Counted from the stretch's first letter, positions 41,136 to 48,335 are shown. The stretch: 50,320 nucleotides of DNA from Nocardioides zeae (GCF_010686755.1 NZ_JAAGXA010000020.1:1-50320); one strand, 5' to 3'. Program-made: numbers and translations. Notes: generated from the letters alone by a model not told the origin.

Positions 41136-41590
41136 GCACCGCGGGGTCCGTCGGCCCGGCCCGGATGCGGGACGGGGCGTTGCGGATCCAGGCGTTCGAG
41201 GACTGGCTGCTGCGCGACGCGCTCGGCGCACCCACGTCGGGCGAGCGACCGCACGGTGCGTGGACCGTCGTCGGGTCGTTCCGGGGCATGGGGGAGGGCC
41301 TCGACGGCCTCTTCCGGATGCTGGGCGCCGGCACCGACGACGGCGTCATGTTCGGCGAGTGCCGCATCGAGCAGGTCCGGCCGCTGGAGCACGAGCGGGA
41401 GTACGTGGTGCGGTGCGAGGTGCTCGGCGCCACCCGGCGCACGGGGCGACGGGTGCCGGTGTTCGACGTGGTCGAGTACGTCACCGAGATCGTCGAGCAG
41501 TCCGCGGGCCCCGACGGGACGGCGACCGAGGTCGTCGCGGTGCGGTGCCACGCCTCGATGATCGTCCCGCGGCCGGAGGCGGCGGCGTGA
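41132..41590 (+). CDS. MaoC N-terminal-like hotdog protein (first of a pair)
   Basis: The 152-aa product (GTG 41132, GTGA overlap) looks like the non-catalytic hotdog half of a MaoC-type hydratase: GSFRGMGEGLDGLFRMLGAG, then IEQVRPLEHEREYVVRCEVL and VPVFDVVEYVTEIVEQ. It lacks the D-x4-H hydratase motif, which is present in the next gene. Together the two may form a heterodimeric (R)-specific enoyl-CoA hydratase, like the paired MaoC proteins of actinobacterial steroid catabolism. Family assignment is moderately secure. Confidence 0.65.
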   Translation: MSTAGSVGPARMRDGALRIQAFEDWLLRDALGAPTSGERPHGAWTVVGSFRGMGEGLDGLFRMLGAGTDDGVMFGECRIEQVRPLEHEREYVVRCEVLGATRRTGRRVPVFDVVEYVTEIVEQSAGPDGTATEVVAVRCHASMIVPRPEAAA

Positions 41591-42060
41591 GGCCCCCCGC
41601 CGCCCCTGCCGTCACCGCCGAGGCGGTGGGCGACGACCTCCCCGACCTGGCCGTGACCGTCCGGGCCGAGGCGATGAAGCCGACGGCGCTCCTGCTGCGC
41701 GACCCGAACCCGATCCACCTCGACCCCGCGGTGGTCCGGGGCCTCGGCCTCGGCGACCGCGTCATCAACCAGGGTCCGCTCAACGTGGGCTACCTGTGGG
41801 AGATGCTGGCGCGCTGGACCGGTGACGCCGGGCTCGTGCGCAGCCTCGACGTCCGGTTCACCAGCAACGCCTTCGCCGGCGAGGTGCTCGTGGCGGGCGG
41901 CGTCATCGAGGACGTGGCGGATCCGGCGGACGGCGACCGCATCGCCACCTGCGCGGTGTGGTTGTGCGCCGAGGACGGTCGCGACGTCGTCCGCGGCACC
42001 GCGCGCGTCGTGCTCCCGCCCCGCCCGACGACACCTGACGACGGAGGAGACCCCCGGTGA
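41587..42060 (+). CDS. MaoC-like hydratase, catalytic half (second of a pair)
   Basis: The 157-aa product (GTG 41587, GTGA overlap) carries the hydratase-2 motif RDPNPIHLDP (Asp and His as catalytic dyad, about residues 37-46), followed by VINQGPLNVGYLWEMLARW and RFTSNAFAGEVLVAGGVI, the normal order of a single hotdog MaoC domain. It overlaps the partner gene and the following oxidoreductase gene, so stoichiometric synthesis is likely. Confidence 0.78.
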   Translation: MRPPAAPAVTAEAVGDDLPDLAVTVRAEAMKPTALLLRDPNPIHLDPAVVRGLGLGDRVINQGPLNVGYLWEMLARWTGDAGLVRSLDVRFTSNAFAGEVLVAGGVIEDVADPADGDRIATCAVWLCAEDGRDVVRGTARVVLPPRPTTPDDGGDPR

Positions 42061-43007
42061 AGATCGACCTCTACCCGGGCTTCGGCCTGGAGCTGGGCAC
42101 CGCTGCCTCGGTGGCGCGGACCGCCGTGGAGCAGGGCTATGACGGGCTGTGGGCGCTCGAGGCGCCGCGCGAGCCGTTCTCCCCGCTCGCCGTGGCGGCC
42201 CTGGCCGCTCCGGGCCTGCAGCTCCGCACCTCCGTGGCGGTCGCCTTCGCCCGCAACCCGATGGTGACCGCGGGACTGGCCCACGAGCTCGCCCGGGTCA
42301 CGGGCGGGGGCTTCGTGCTGGGGCTCGGCACCCAGGTGCGCGCCCACGTCGAGCGGCGGTTCAGCGAGACGTGGTCGGAGCCCGTGCAACGGATGGCCGA
42401 CTACGTCGCCGCCCTGCGCGCGATCTGGGCGTGCTGGAACGAGGGGGTCCCGCTCGAGCACGTCGGCAGCCACTACCGGCACACCCTGATGACCCCGATG
42501 TTCGACCCCGGTCCGTCGGGCGTCGGCGCACCGCCCGTGCACCTCGCGGCGGTCGGGCCGGCGATGGTCGCCATGGCCACGGAGGTCGCCGACGGCCTCG
42601 TGCTGCACCCGCTCACCTCGCCCCGGACCTACGAGGAGCGCGTGGCCCCCGCCGTCGGCGACCGCCGGCGCTCCGGCGGGTTCGAGCTCACGTGCCCGGT
42701 CCTCGTCGCGACGGGCACGACGGACGAGGAGGTCGACGTCGCGCGCCACGCCGTGCGCAAGCAGATCGCCTTCTACGCCTCGACCCCGGCGTACCGCTGG
42801 GTCCTCGACCTGTACGGCGAGGGCGAGCGCGCCGACCGCCTGCGGCAGATGTCGCGCGAGGGTCGCTGGGACGACATGACGGCCCTGGTGACCGACGAGC
42901 TCCTCGACGAGTTCGCCGTGACCGCGAGGCAGGAGGACGTGCCTGCCGCCCTCGAGGCGCGGTGGGGCGCGGTCCTCGACCGCGTCGGCGTCTACCAGCC
43001 CTACTGA
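42057..43007 (+). CDS. F420-type luciferase-like (LLM) oxidoreductase
   Basis: The 316-aa product (GTG 42057, GTGA overlap) is a TIM-barrel bacterial-luciferase-family enzyme of the F420-dependent group: start KIDLYPGFGLELGTAASVA, then VAVAFARNPMVTAGLAHELARVTGGGFVLGLGTQ (about 63-96) and PPVHLAAVGPAMVAMATEVADGLVLHPL (about 160-187). It would reduce or oxidise a catabolic intermediate with F420 or FMN; which one is uncertain. Last gene of the Atu-like operon. It is followed by an 8-bp tandem repeat and a gene-poor region. Confidence 0.83.
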   Translation: MKIDLYPGFGLELGTAASVARTAVEQGYDGLWALEAPREPFSPLAVAALAAPGLQLRTSVAVAFARNPMVTAGLAHELARVTGGGFVLGLGTQVRAHVERRFSETWSEPVQRMADYVAALRAIWACWNEGVPLEHVGSHYRHTLMTPMFDPGPSGVGAPPVHLAAVGPAMVAMATEVADGLVLHPLTSPRTYEERVAPAVGDRRRSGGFELTCPVLVATGTTDEEVDVARHAVRKQIAFYASTPAYRWVLDLYGEGERADRLRQMSREGRWDDMTALVTDELLDEFAVTARQEDVPAALEARWGAVLDRVGVYQPY

Positions 43008-43011
43008 CCGA

Positions 43012-43059
43012 CCCGCACGCCCGCACACCCGCACGCCCGCACGCCCGCACACCCGCACA
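43012..43059. repeat. Six tandem copies of an 8-bp unit CCCGCAC(G/A)
   Basis: Six adjacent units of eight bases differ only at the last base (G, A, G, G, A, A). The array starts 4 bases after the stop codon of the oxidoreductase gene and runs into CCCGGGG. It is the start of the island's non-coding right end and is probably variable in copy number. Confidence 0.85.
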
Positions 43060-43100
43060 CCCGGGGCTGCACAAGACCAATCCGCTCGGAAAACGACGGC

Positions 43101-43137
43101 ACCAAGGTCCCCCTTCAGAAATGTGGAGGACCTTGGT
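43101..43137. repeat. Inverted repeat ACCAAGGTCC/GGACCTTGGT
   Basis: Perfect 10-bp arms (43101-43110 and 43128-43137) enclose 17 bases that are less GC-rich than the surroundings. It may be the terminator of the Atu-like operon on either strand, or a recombination or protein-binding site of the element. The loop is longer than in the window's other terminators. Confidence 0.6.
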
Positions 43138-43141
43138 AGCA

Positions 43142-43660
43142 CGGCGGACTGACAGTTGAGGCGTCAGCCGCTGGCCACCTCCGCCGTCCGGCCCGCTCTC
43201 GGCGTACTGGACCAGGCACACCGGGCACCAGAGGTGCGGGGTGCTGCCCCCACTTGCTCATGCGCGTGCGGTTCGGGCCAGTGATGATGAGGACGTGCTC
43301 CAGGCACGTCGCCGCCCAGTGCTCGCCTGAGTCCGCCTCGCGTCCCGCACCTCGGCGGCCTGAGCGTGTCGGTCAGCGGGCGTACCGCGCTCGACAGCGA
43401 CGGCGACGGCGACACCGGGGGCGAAGTGGGCGACGAGCGGGAGCCCGGTCGTCGCCGCCACCAGTTTCGCGGTGAGCCGGGTCGGTTGGTTGCTGTTCCT
43501 GCTGGCGGTCCCCCGGAACGGGCGGCTACGGCGGAGTCGTCGCAATCCGAAGGGATGTATGTCTCTGTGGTTCGGTGCGTAGGCGGTTCGCAGTGGCCCA
43601 CCTCGTCGAACTCGCCGCGCTTGTTCACCAGGACCCGCGATCACGACCCGCAGCAGTGGA
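43142..43660. other. Gene-poor stretch with possible decayed coding remnants
   Basis: No complete gene can be supported. Frames on both strands are interrupted or show codon use unlike the host. On the minus strand, one frame around 43500-43300 (PTRLTAKLVAATTGLPLVAH) and a neighbouring frame around 43320-43200 (GEHWAATCLEHVLIITGPN) look protein-like but are offset, as expected for a frameshifted remnant. I cannot name the family. The position beside the right attachment repeat is where an integrase or other mobility gene would normally lie. Sequence is visibly less GC-rich than the operon before it. Confidence 0.4.
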
Positions 43661-43665
43661 TCTGG

Positions 43666-43717
43666 CCAACGTTTATCCAACGTTTTGGGCTGCGATCCAA
43701 CGTTTTCACGACGTTTT
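43666..43717. repeat. Four phased AACGTT/ACGTTTT boxes near the right attachment repeat
   Basis: CCAACGTTT (43666), ATCCAACGTTTT (43675-43686 and 43695-43706) and ACGACGTTTTG (from 43708) place their ACG at 43669, 43680, 43700 and 43711. The spacings are 11, 20 and 11 bp, about one, two and one helical turns, so all boxes lie on one face of DNA. The array sits 129 bp inside the right repeat and could be arm-type integrase sites, iterons or regulator sites. Confidence 0.65.
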
Positions 43718-43845
43718 GAGGATGACCGAAGGTGATGCGTGATGAGCCGCAGTGAGGAGAGTAAGAGTCGCTGACCTGCGATTACATGCACTGGGATGAC
43801 GTCTGATGACCCGAGCGCGGTCCGCGATGAGCGCCCGGAAACCAG

Positions 43846-43881
43846 TCCGCTGGTTCAGGGTTCGAGTCCCTGGTGGCCTAC
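43846..43881 (+). repeat. Right attachment repeat (attR), displaced 3' end of tRNA-Lys
   Basis: Exact 36-bp copy of 15055-15090, same orientation, without the 5' half of a tRNA, so it is not a functional tRNA gene. In tRNA-integrating elements this is the displaced original 3' end. The last bases also supply the TAG stop (minus strand, 43878-43880) of the adjoining membrane protein gene. Confidence 0.85.
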
Positions 43882-44987
43882 CCCCGCTCGTCCGGGTCGA
43901 TCGCGCGGCCCGCGGTTGAGGTCCCCGGCTGCGTCGGGTCCAGCGCCGGGTCCAGCGCGCCGGCCCGCTCCGCCTCGCGCCGATCGACCAGCTCGACGTA
44001 GACCGCCCGCACGCCGATGGCCCGCTCGAGCTCGCCGAGCACCCCGGAGAAGAACTGGCCGCGGAAGGTGTCGTCGGTGACGGCGACGACGGTGAAGTAG
44101 AGCCCGGAGAACGCGGCGAGGAACACCGACACGGCGAGCAGCTCCGCGCTCAGTCCGGGCAGTCCGGGCACGGTGGTCACGGAGTCGGCCGTCCAGGCCT
44201 CGGCGACCTCCGGGCGCATGGTCAGCACGCCGAACAGCACGAAGAAGGCGAAGACGGTCGCGGCGACGACGAGCACCTGCACGCCCTGGACGACCAGGAG
44301 CACGAGCAGCAGGTTCCAGCGCTCGAACCTCGTCAGCTCCGCGTGACACGTGGGCGGCGGCCCGTCGTCGTCCACGAGCCGCTGTGCGTCGGCCTCGAGC
44401 GGCGTGCCTCGGCACGCCTGGACGAGCAGCGCTTCGTCGACGTGGTCGTCGACGCGGTCGACCTCCTCGGGCAGGCGGACGAGCAGGAAGGCGACTGCCA
44501 TGGCCCCGAAGAGCAGCACCGTCAGCCACAGGAAGCCGGTGGGCAGGCTCGCCGCCATCTGCCACACCTCGGCGTTGATGAAGAGGAACGTGACGAACAC
44601 GAGCAGCAGCGGCAGGGCGCGGGTCACGGTCGGCAGCAGCTGGCGCAGGCTCCCGAACGTCCGTCCCACGGCCCAGGTCACCACAGGTCGCGCCCCGAGG
44701 GCGACCACGGCGTACGTCGCCACAGCCGCCCCCGCGGCGGTGAGCACGGTCGCCGGCGCGAGGGCGTTGTCGGAGCCGAGCCACGCCAGCGCGCCGCCCG
44801 CCAGCGCGGCGGCGACGACGACGAGCGCCAGGCGGGGTACGACGCGGGTGGGCCGCAGCGCGCCGCGCGCCCGGGCCCGTCCCGACGCGACGAAGTACGG
44901 GAGGCCGTGCGTCGCGAACCAGCGCTCGGTGGCGGCCAGGCGAGCGGACTCGGACTCAGACTGGGAGGGGAGCGGATCCATCAGCAC
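43878..44987 (-). CDS. Multipass membrane protein of unknown function
   Basis: The 369-aa product (ATG 44987; a second ATG at 44981) has about eight hydrophobic segments: LALVVVAAALAGGALAWLG, APATVLTAAGAAVATYAVVALG, ALPLLLVFVTFLF, TGFLWLTVLLFGAMAVAFLLV, LLLVLLVVQGVQVLVVAATVFAFFVLFGVL and LLAVSVFLAAFSGLYFTVVAV, with a cytoplasmic-type loop between (about 190-225). It ends in a cytoplasmic tail. I do not recognise the family with certainty. Its stop codon lies within the 36-bp right repeat, so the gene presumably adjoined tRNA-Lys before the island arrived. Confidence 0.75.
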   Translation of the reverse strand: MLMDPLPSQSESESARLAATERWFATHGLPYFVASGRARARGALRPTRVVPRLALVVVAAALAGGALAWLGSDNALAPATVLTAAGAAVATYAVVALGARPVVTWAVGRTFGSLRQLLPTVTRALPLLLVFVTFLFINAEVWQMAASLPTGFLWLTVLLFGAMAVAFLLVRLPEEVDRVDDHVDEALLVQACRGTPLEADAQRLVDDDGPPPTCHAELTRFERWNLLLVLLVVQGVQVLVVAATVFAFFVLFGVLTMRPEVAEAWTADSVTTVPGLPGLSAELLAVSVFLAAFSGLYFTVVAVTDDTFRGQFFSGVLGELERAIGVRAVYVELVDRREAERAGALDPALDPTQPGTSTAGRAIDPDERG

Positions 44988-45040
44988 AGGCTCCCACCCC
45001 CCCCCGTCGGCTGCTCGGCGAACACCGGTCCTGGGGCGCG

Positions 45041-45550
45041 GTGTCCACGATCCGGCGAGCTGCCGCTCCGACGGACCAGCCAGTCGTCGCCCTCACCGCC
45101 GACGCCACCCTGGAGGACGGTCGGCTCACCGTCCCGTTCACGAAGGACCAGGTCGAGGGCGCTCCCTTGATCGACCTCGACGAGGGGCACCTCCACGAGG
45201 TGGAGGAGGCGCGGCTGTGGCAGCACTACCACCGTGACGACGAGCGCGACGGCGCGCATGACGGCGAGCACCCCGGCGCTGACCGCGGCAGGCGCCACGG
45301 TGGCCACCGCGACGAGCCACGGCAGGGAGACACCGCCGAGCGTCCCGTGCTCGGAGGTGACGCGGCGCCCGGACCGTACGCCTCGGGGGGACCCGTCCAG
45401 GTCGGACCGACCGAGCAGGTGGGCCGGTCGCGCCTGCGGCGCTTCGTCACGACGGAGTACGAGACCCGCACCGTGCCCGTGCGCAAGGAGCGGGTGGTCG
45501 TCGAGACCGACCTGGCCGACACCGACCCGGAAGGCCCGCGAGCGGGCTGA
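45041..45550 (+). pseudogene. Decayed PRC-barrel/DUF2382-type stress protein gene
   Basis: Two recognisable pieces are in one frame: TVPFTKDQVEGAPLIDLDEG with HEVEEARLWQHY, as at the end of a PRC-barrel domain, and RLRRFVTTEYETRTVPVRKE, as in DUF2382. The first half of the PRC barrel is missing, the usual linker is replaced by an Asp/Gly/His/Arg-rich stretch with no conserved pattern, and the product stops early after VVVETDLADTD. The gene begins 53 nt from a divergent gene with no ribosome binding site for GTG 45041. A truncated but expressed protein is possible. Confidence 0.55.
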
Positions 45551-45578
45551 GCGGCGCCGGGCGGAGCGACGAGACGGA

Positions 45579-46415
45579 TCAGACGGGAAGCCGGTTGAGC
45601 TTCCTGATCGACCGGTCGAACCCGGCCGCCGGCACGAACCGGCGCAGGAGAGCGGTGCGCGAGGCGGACGGGCCGGCCGGGTAGCGCAGCCGCGGCGCGG
45701 TGTCGGTCGCGGCACGCACGATCGCCTGCGCGACCACGGTCGGCTCGTCGGCGCGTCGCATCGCCGCGGAGACGACGTCGGCTGCGGTGGCGCGGCGCGC
45801 GTCGTACGCCGCGAGCGGAGCAGCGGGTGCCGAGGAGCTCTGCTCGAACTGCGTCCTGGTGTAGGCGGGCTCGACCAGCAGCGCCCGCACACCGTGCTCG
45901 CGGACCTCGTGGTCGAGGGACTCCGTGTATCCCTCCACCGCGTGCTTGCTCGCGGCGTACGTCGCCATGAACGGTGCCGGGACGAGGCCGAGCACCGAGG
46001 AGACGTTGACGATGCGACCCGCGCCCCGGGACCGCATCGAGGGGAGCACGGCGTTCGACATCCGCATCACGCCGAACACGTTGACGTCGAAGACGTCCCG
46101 CACCTCGTCGGGCGAGGCCTCCTCGGCCGCGCCGATGGCGCCGACGCCGGCGTTGTTGACGAGCACGTCGATGCGCCCGAAGCGGTCGAGCACCGCGTCG
46201 ACGAGCGCGCGGACCGACTCGTCGCTGGCGACCTCCAGGTCGAGGAACGTGGCCCCGGCGAGGGGACGGGCCTGTGAGCTCCGGCGGCTGGTGCCGATGA
46301 CGGTGTGACCGGCGTCGGCGAGGGCCGCGGCGGCGGCGCGACCGATCCCGGTGCTGGCTCCGGTGACGACGGCGACGGGCTGGGCGGGCTGGGACGTGGG
46401 CTGGGGTGTGGACAC
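45579..46415 (-). CDS. Short-chain dehydrogenase/reductase (SDR)
   Basis: The 278-aa product (GTG 46415, GAGGAGC upstream) is a classical SDR: NAD(P)-binding VVTGASTGIG (residues 14-23), NNAGVG, and the catalytic Ser in VNVSSVLGL with Tyr-x3-Lys in ATYAASKHA. The Arg pair in GTSRRSS after beta-2 suggests NADP(H) preference. Substrate unknown. It starts 18 nt after the MFS stop, so the two form an operon probably controlled by the HxlR regulator. Confidence 0.88.
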   Translation of the reverse strand: MSTPQPTSQPAQPVAVVTGASTGIGRAAAAALADAGHTVIGTSRRSSQARPLAGATFLDLEVASDESVRALVDAVLDRFGRIDVLVNNAGVGAIGAAEEASPDEVRDVFDVNVFGVMRMSNAVLPSMRSRGAGRIVNVSSVLGLVPAPFMATYAASKHAVEGYTESLDHEVREHGVRALLVEPAYTRTQFEQSSSAPAAPLAAYDARRATAADVVSAAMRRADEPTVVAQAIVRAATDTAPRLRYPAGPSASRTALLRRFVPAAGFDRSIRKLNRLPV

Positions 46416-46432
46416 GGTGCTCCTCGGGGGGG

Positions 46433-47818
46433 TCAGGCGGTGGCAGTGGCGGGGGCGACAGCCGGGCGGGCGGTCACGTGGTCCATGCGCAGGGCGGCTG
46501 CGGCGGCCAGCACCATCGCGGCCGCGACGAGGCGCCACGCGTCGGTGAAGCCCGCGGGGGAGCCGGTGTCGGAGAGCACGGTGACGAGCACGGCGATCCC
46601 CAGCACGAAGCCGACCTGGCGCGCCATGCTCACGACGCCGCCGCCCGTGGCCGCCTGCGCGGGCGGGAGGGAGGAGGTGCCGGCGGCCAGCAGGTTGGGT
46701 ACGGCGAGGCCGACGCCAATGCCGCCCAGCACCCACGCGGGCAGGAACGCGGTGGCGAAGGCAGGGTCCGGGCCGAGCGCGGCCGCCTGCCAGAGCGCGG
46801 CGGCGCCGAAGAGGATGCTGCCCAGCGCGATCATCCGTCCGGGCCGCGCCCGGGGCGCCAGGCGGTGCGCGAGGGTGGACGTCAGGGGGACGAAGAGCGG
46901 GCCGATCGCGACGGCGAGCCCCGTGCGGAGGGCGTCGTAGCCCCAGACCTGCTGCATCCACAGGATGCTGGCGAGCAGCGAGGCGGCGAACCCACCGTTG
47001 AACACGAGCATCGCGGCGTTCGCCCAGCGGAAGCCGGACACGGACACCAGGTCCGGGGCGATGACCGGCGAGGGGTGGCGCAGGTTGCGCCGGGCGAACA
47101 ACGCCAGCGCCAGCACCGACGCGGCGAACGCGGCGATCGTGCGTCCGGACCCCCACGACCAGTCGGGGCCCTGCACGAGACCGAGCACCAGCGCGCCGAT
47201 CCCGGCGGCGAGGAGGACGGCTCCGAGGAGGTCGGGGACCGGGGTGCCGCGGCCGTGGCGCACGTCGGGGACGTAGCGGATGGTGCCGGCCACCAGGAGG
47301 ACGCCGGCCGGCAGGTTGATCCAGAAGGCCCACTGCCAGGAGATCTGGACGAGCCCGCCGCCGATGGCGGGGCCGACCGCGGCGGCCACCGCGCCGGTCA
47401 GCGCCCAGCCCCGCGCCGCGGCTGCGCGGCGGTCCGGTTCGACCGAGGCCAGCAGGAGGCCGAGGCTGGCCGGCGTCATGGCGGCGGCTCCGACCGCCTG
47501 CAGGGCGCGGAAGGCGACGAGCCACCACACGCCCGGCGCCAGCCCGCAGGCCACGCTGGCGACCACGAAGGTGGTCAGGCCGCCGACCAGCCAGGCCTTC
47601 TGCCCGTAGCGGTCGGCGAGCCGTCCCATGGGGACGAGGAGCGCGGCGAAGACGACCGCGTAGGCGTTGAGGACCCAGCTCAGCTGCTGGAGGTCGGTCG
47701 ACGCGAAGTCGGCGGCGATCTGGTCGAAGGCGACGTTCACGATGAAGAGGTCGACGCCGGCCAGGAAGGCCGCGCCGACGAGCACGACCGGCGCGCGTCG
47801 CTGACTATGGGTGACCAT
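46433..47818 (-). CDS. MFS transporter, DHA2 (EmrB/QacA-like) drug exporter
   Basis: The 461-aa product (ATG 47818) has the DHA2 features: TM1 with VLVGAAFLAGVDLFIVNVAF, the loop 2-3 motif GRLADRYGQK, motif C-like GWALTGAVAAAVGPAIGG, and WQWAFWINLPAGVLL in TM6, with 13-14 predicted TM helices. It exports cations or drugs by proton antiport. It is divergent from a HxlR gene with inverted repeats covering its start codon, which points to repression relieved by a toxic or electrophilic ligand. Confidence 0.9.
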   Translation of the reverse strand: MVTHSQRRAPVVLVGAAFLAGVDLFIVNVAFDQIAADFASTDLQQLSWVLNAYAVVFAALLVPMGRLADRYGQKAWLVGGLTTFVVASVACGLAPGVWWLVAFRALQAVGAAAMTPASLGLLLASVEPDRRAAAARGWALTGAVAAAVGPAIGGGLVQISWQWAFWINLPAGVLLVAGTIRYVPDVRHGRGTPVPDLLGAVLLAAGIGALVLGLVQGPDWSWGSGRTIAAFAASVLALALFARRNLRHPSPVIAPDLVSVSGFRWANAAMLVFNGGFAASLLASILWMQQVWGYDALRTGLAVAIGPLFVPLTSTLAHRLAPRARPGRMIALGSILFGAAALWQAAALGPDPAFATAFLPAWVLGGIGVGLAVPNLLAAGTSSLPPAQAATGGGVVSMARQVGFVLGIAVLVTVLSDTGSPAGFTDAWRLVAAAMVLAAAAALRMDHVTARPAVAPATATA

Positions 47819-47847
47819 AGCCAGGAACCGTAGCGGGCTGGCTATGG
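47805..47847. promoter_or_regulatory. HxlR operator: three CTATGG/CCATAG half-sites
   Basis: CTATGG (47805-47810), CCATAGCCAG (47815-47824) and CTGGCTATGG (47838-47847) form nested inverted repeats. The outer pair is a perfect 10-bp inverted repeat over 13 bases; the inner pair is a 6-bp repeat with a 4-bp spacer and overlaps the MFS start codon. The layout fits HxlR dimers at two overlapping sites in the divergent promoter. Confidence 0.7.
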
Positions 47848-47870
47848 ATCTGCCAAGCTAGGCTGGGGGC

Positions 47871-48335
47871 ATGGCGATCTCCCTGGCAGGCAGGTTGGCG
47901 GAACGCGGTGACGTCCCGCTCGGCACCGGGTGCCCGATGGACCGGACCCTCCGGGCGATCGGCAACCGCACCGCGCTGCTGCTGGTGCGTGAGGTGTTCT
48001 ACGGAACCTCCCGGTTCGACGCCCTCGCGAAGCGGGTCGGCGTCTCCGAGGCCGTCGCTGCGCAGCGTCTGCGCGAGCTCGTCGAGGTCGGGGTGCTGAC
48101 CAAGGAGCCCTACCGGGACCCGGGTCAGCGCACCCGTCAGGCCTACGTGCTCACCGACGCCGGTCGCGACCTCCTGCCGGTGGTGGTGGCGCTGGTCCAG
48201 TGGGGGGCGGCGCACACCGAGGGGACCGCCCCGCGGCGTACGCACGTCGGGTGCGGCGAGCCCGTCGAGGTCGAGCTGCGGTGTGCGGCCGGGCACGTCG
48301 TCGGCGAGGCGGACCTGGAGCTCGGGACTGCGTGA
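47871..48335 (+). CDS. HxlR-family transcriptional regulator
   Basis: The 154-aa product (ATG 47871) has the HxlR winged helix: CPMDRTLRAIGNRTALLLVREVFYGTSRFDAL with the conserved N-terminal Cys (residue 21), VGVSEAVAAQRLRELVEVGVL as helix-turn-helix, and the wing RTRQAYVLTDAGRDLLPVV. The C-terminal tail adds Cys residues (HVGCGEPVEVELRCAAGH), which may allow redox or electrophile sensing. It is divergent from the MFS/SDR operon. Confidence 0.88.
   Translation: MAISLAGRLAERGDVPLGTGCPMDRTLRAIGNRTALLLVREVFYGTSRFDALAKRVGVSEAVAAQRLRELVEVGVLTKEPYRDPGQRTRQAYVLTDAGRDLLPVVVALVQWGAAHTEGTAPRRTHVGCGEPVEVELRCAAGHVVGEADLELGTA

Larger units (their letters stand above)
15055..43881. mobile_element. Candidate tRNA-Lys genomic island carrying catabolic genes
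   Basis: About 28.8 kb is bounded by the tRNA-Lys gene and an exact, co-oriented 36-bp copy of its 3' end. Contents are accessory: sensor kinase, LysR/PrpF/tripartite transporter group, a biotinyl-fused crotonase, acyl-CoA enzymes, a branched-chain-type ABC importer and an Atu-like carboxylase operon. No integrase, excisionase, relaxase or transposase gene is recognisable, so it would be immobile now or mobilised in trans. Base composition resembles the flanks, which suggests a donor of similar GC content or long residence. The element nature is inferred from the repeats, not from mobility genes. Confidence 0.68.

Noticed and set aside
43012..43059. CRISPR-like array
   Set aside because: The units are 8-bp head-to-tail copies without spacers and no cas genes are present; a simple tandem repeat.
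43254..43791. Short open frames on both strands of the right island end as real genes
   Set aside because: No start signals, no recognisable domain, overlapping frames on both strands; described only as possible remnants.
43846..43881. A second tRNA-Lys gene
   Set aside because: Only the 3' half is present; no acceptor 5' strand, D-arm or anticodon loop precedes it.
46416..47528. Upstream extension of the SDR frame to a 649-codon frame
   Set aside because: It runs through the MFS gene in another frame; the SDR start at 46415 has a good ribosome binding site and the fold begins right after it.
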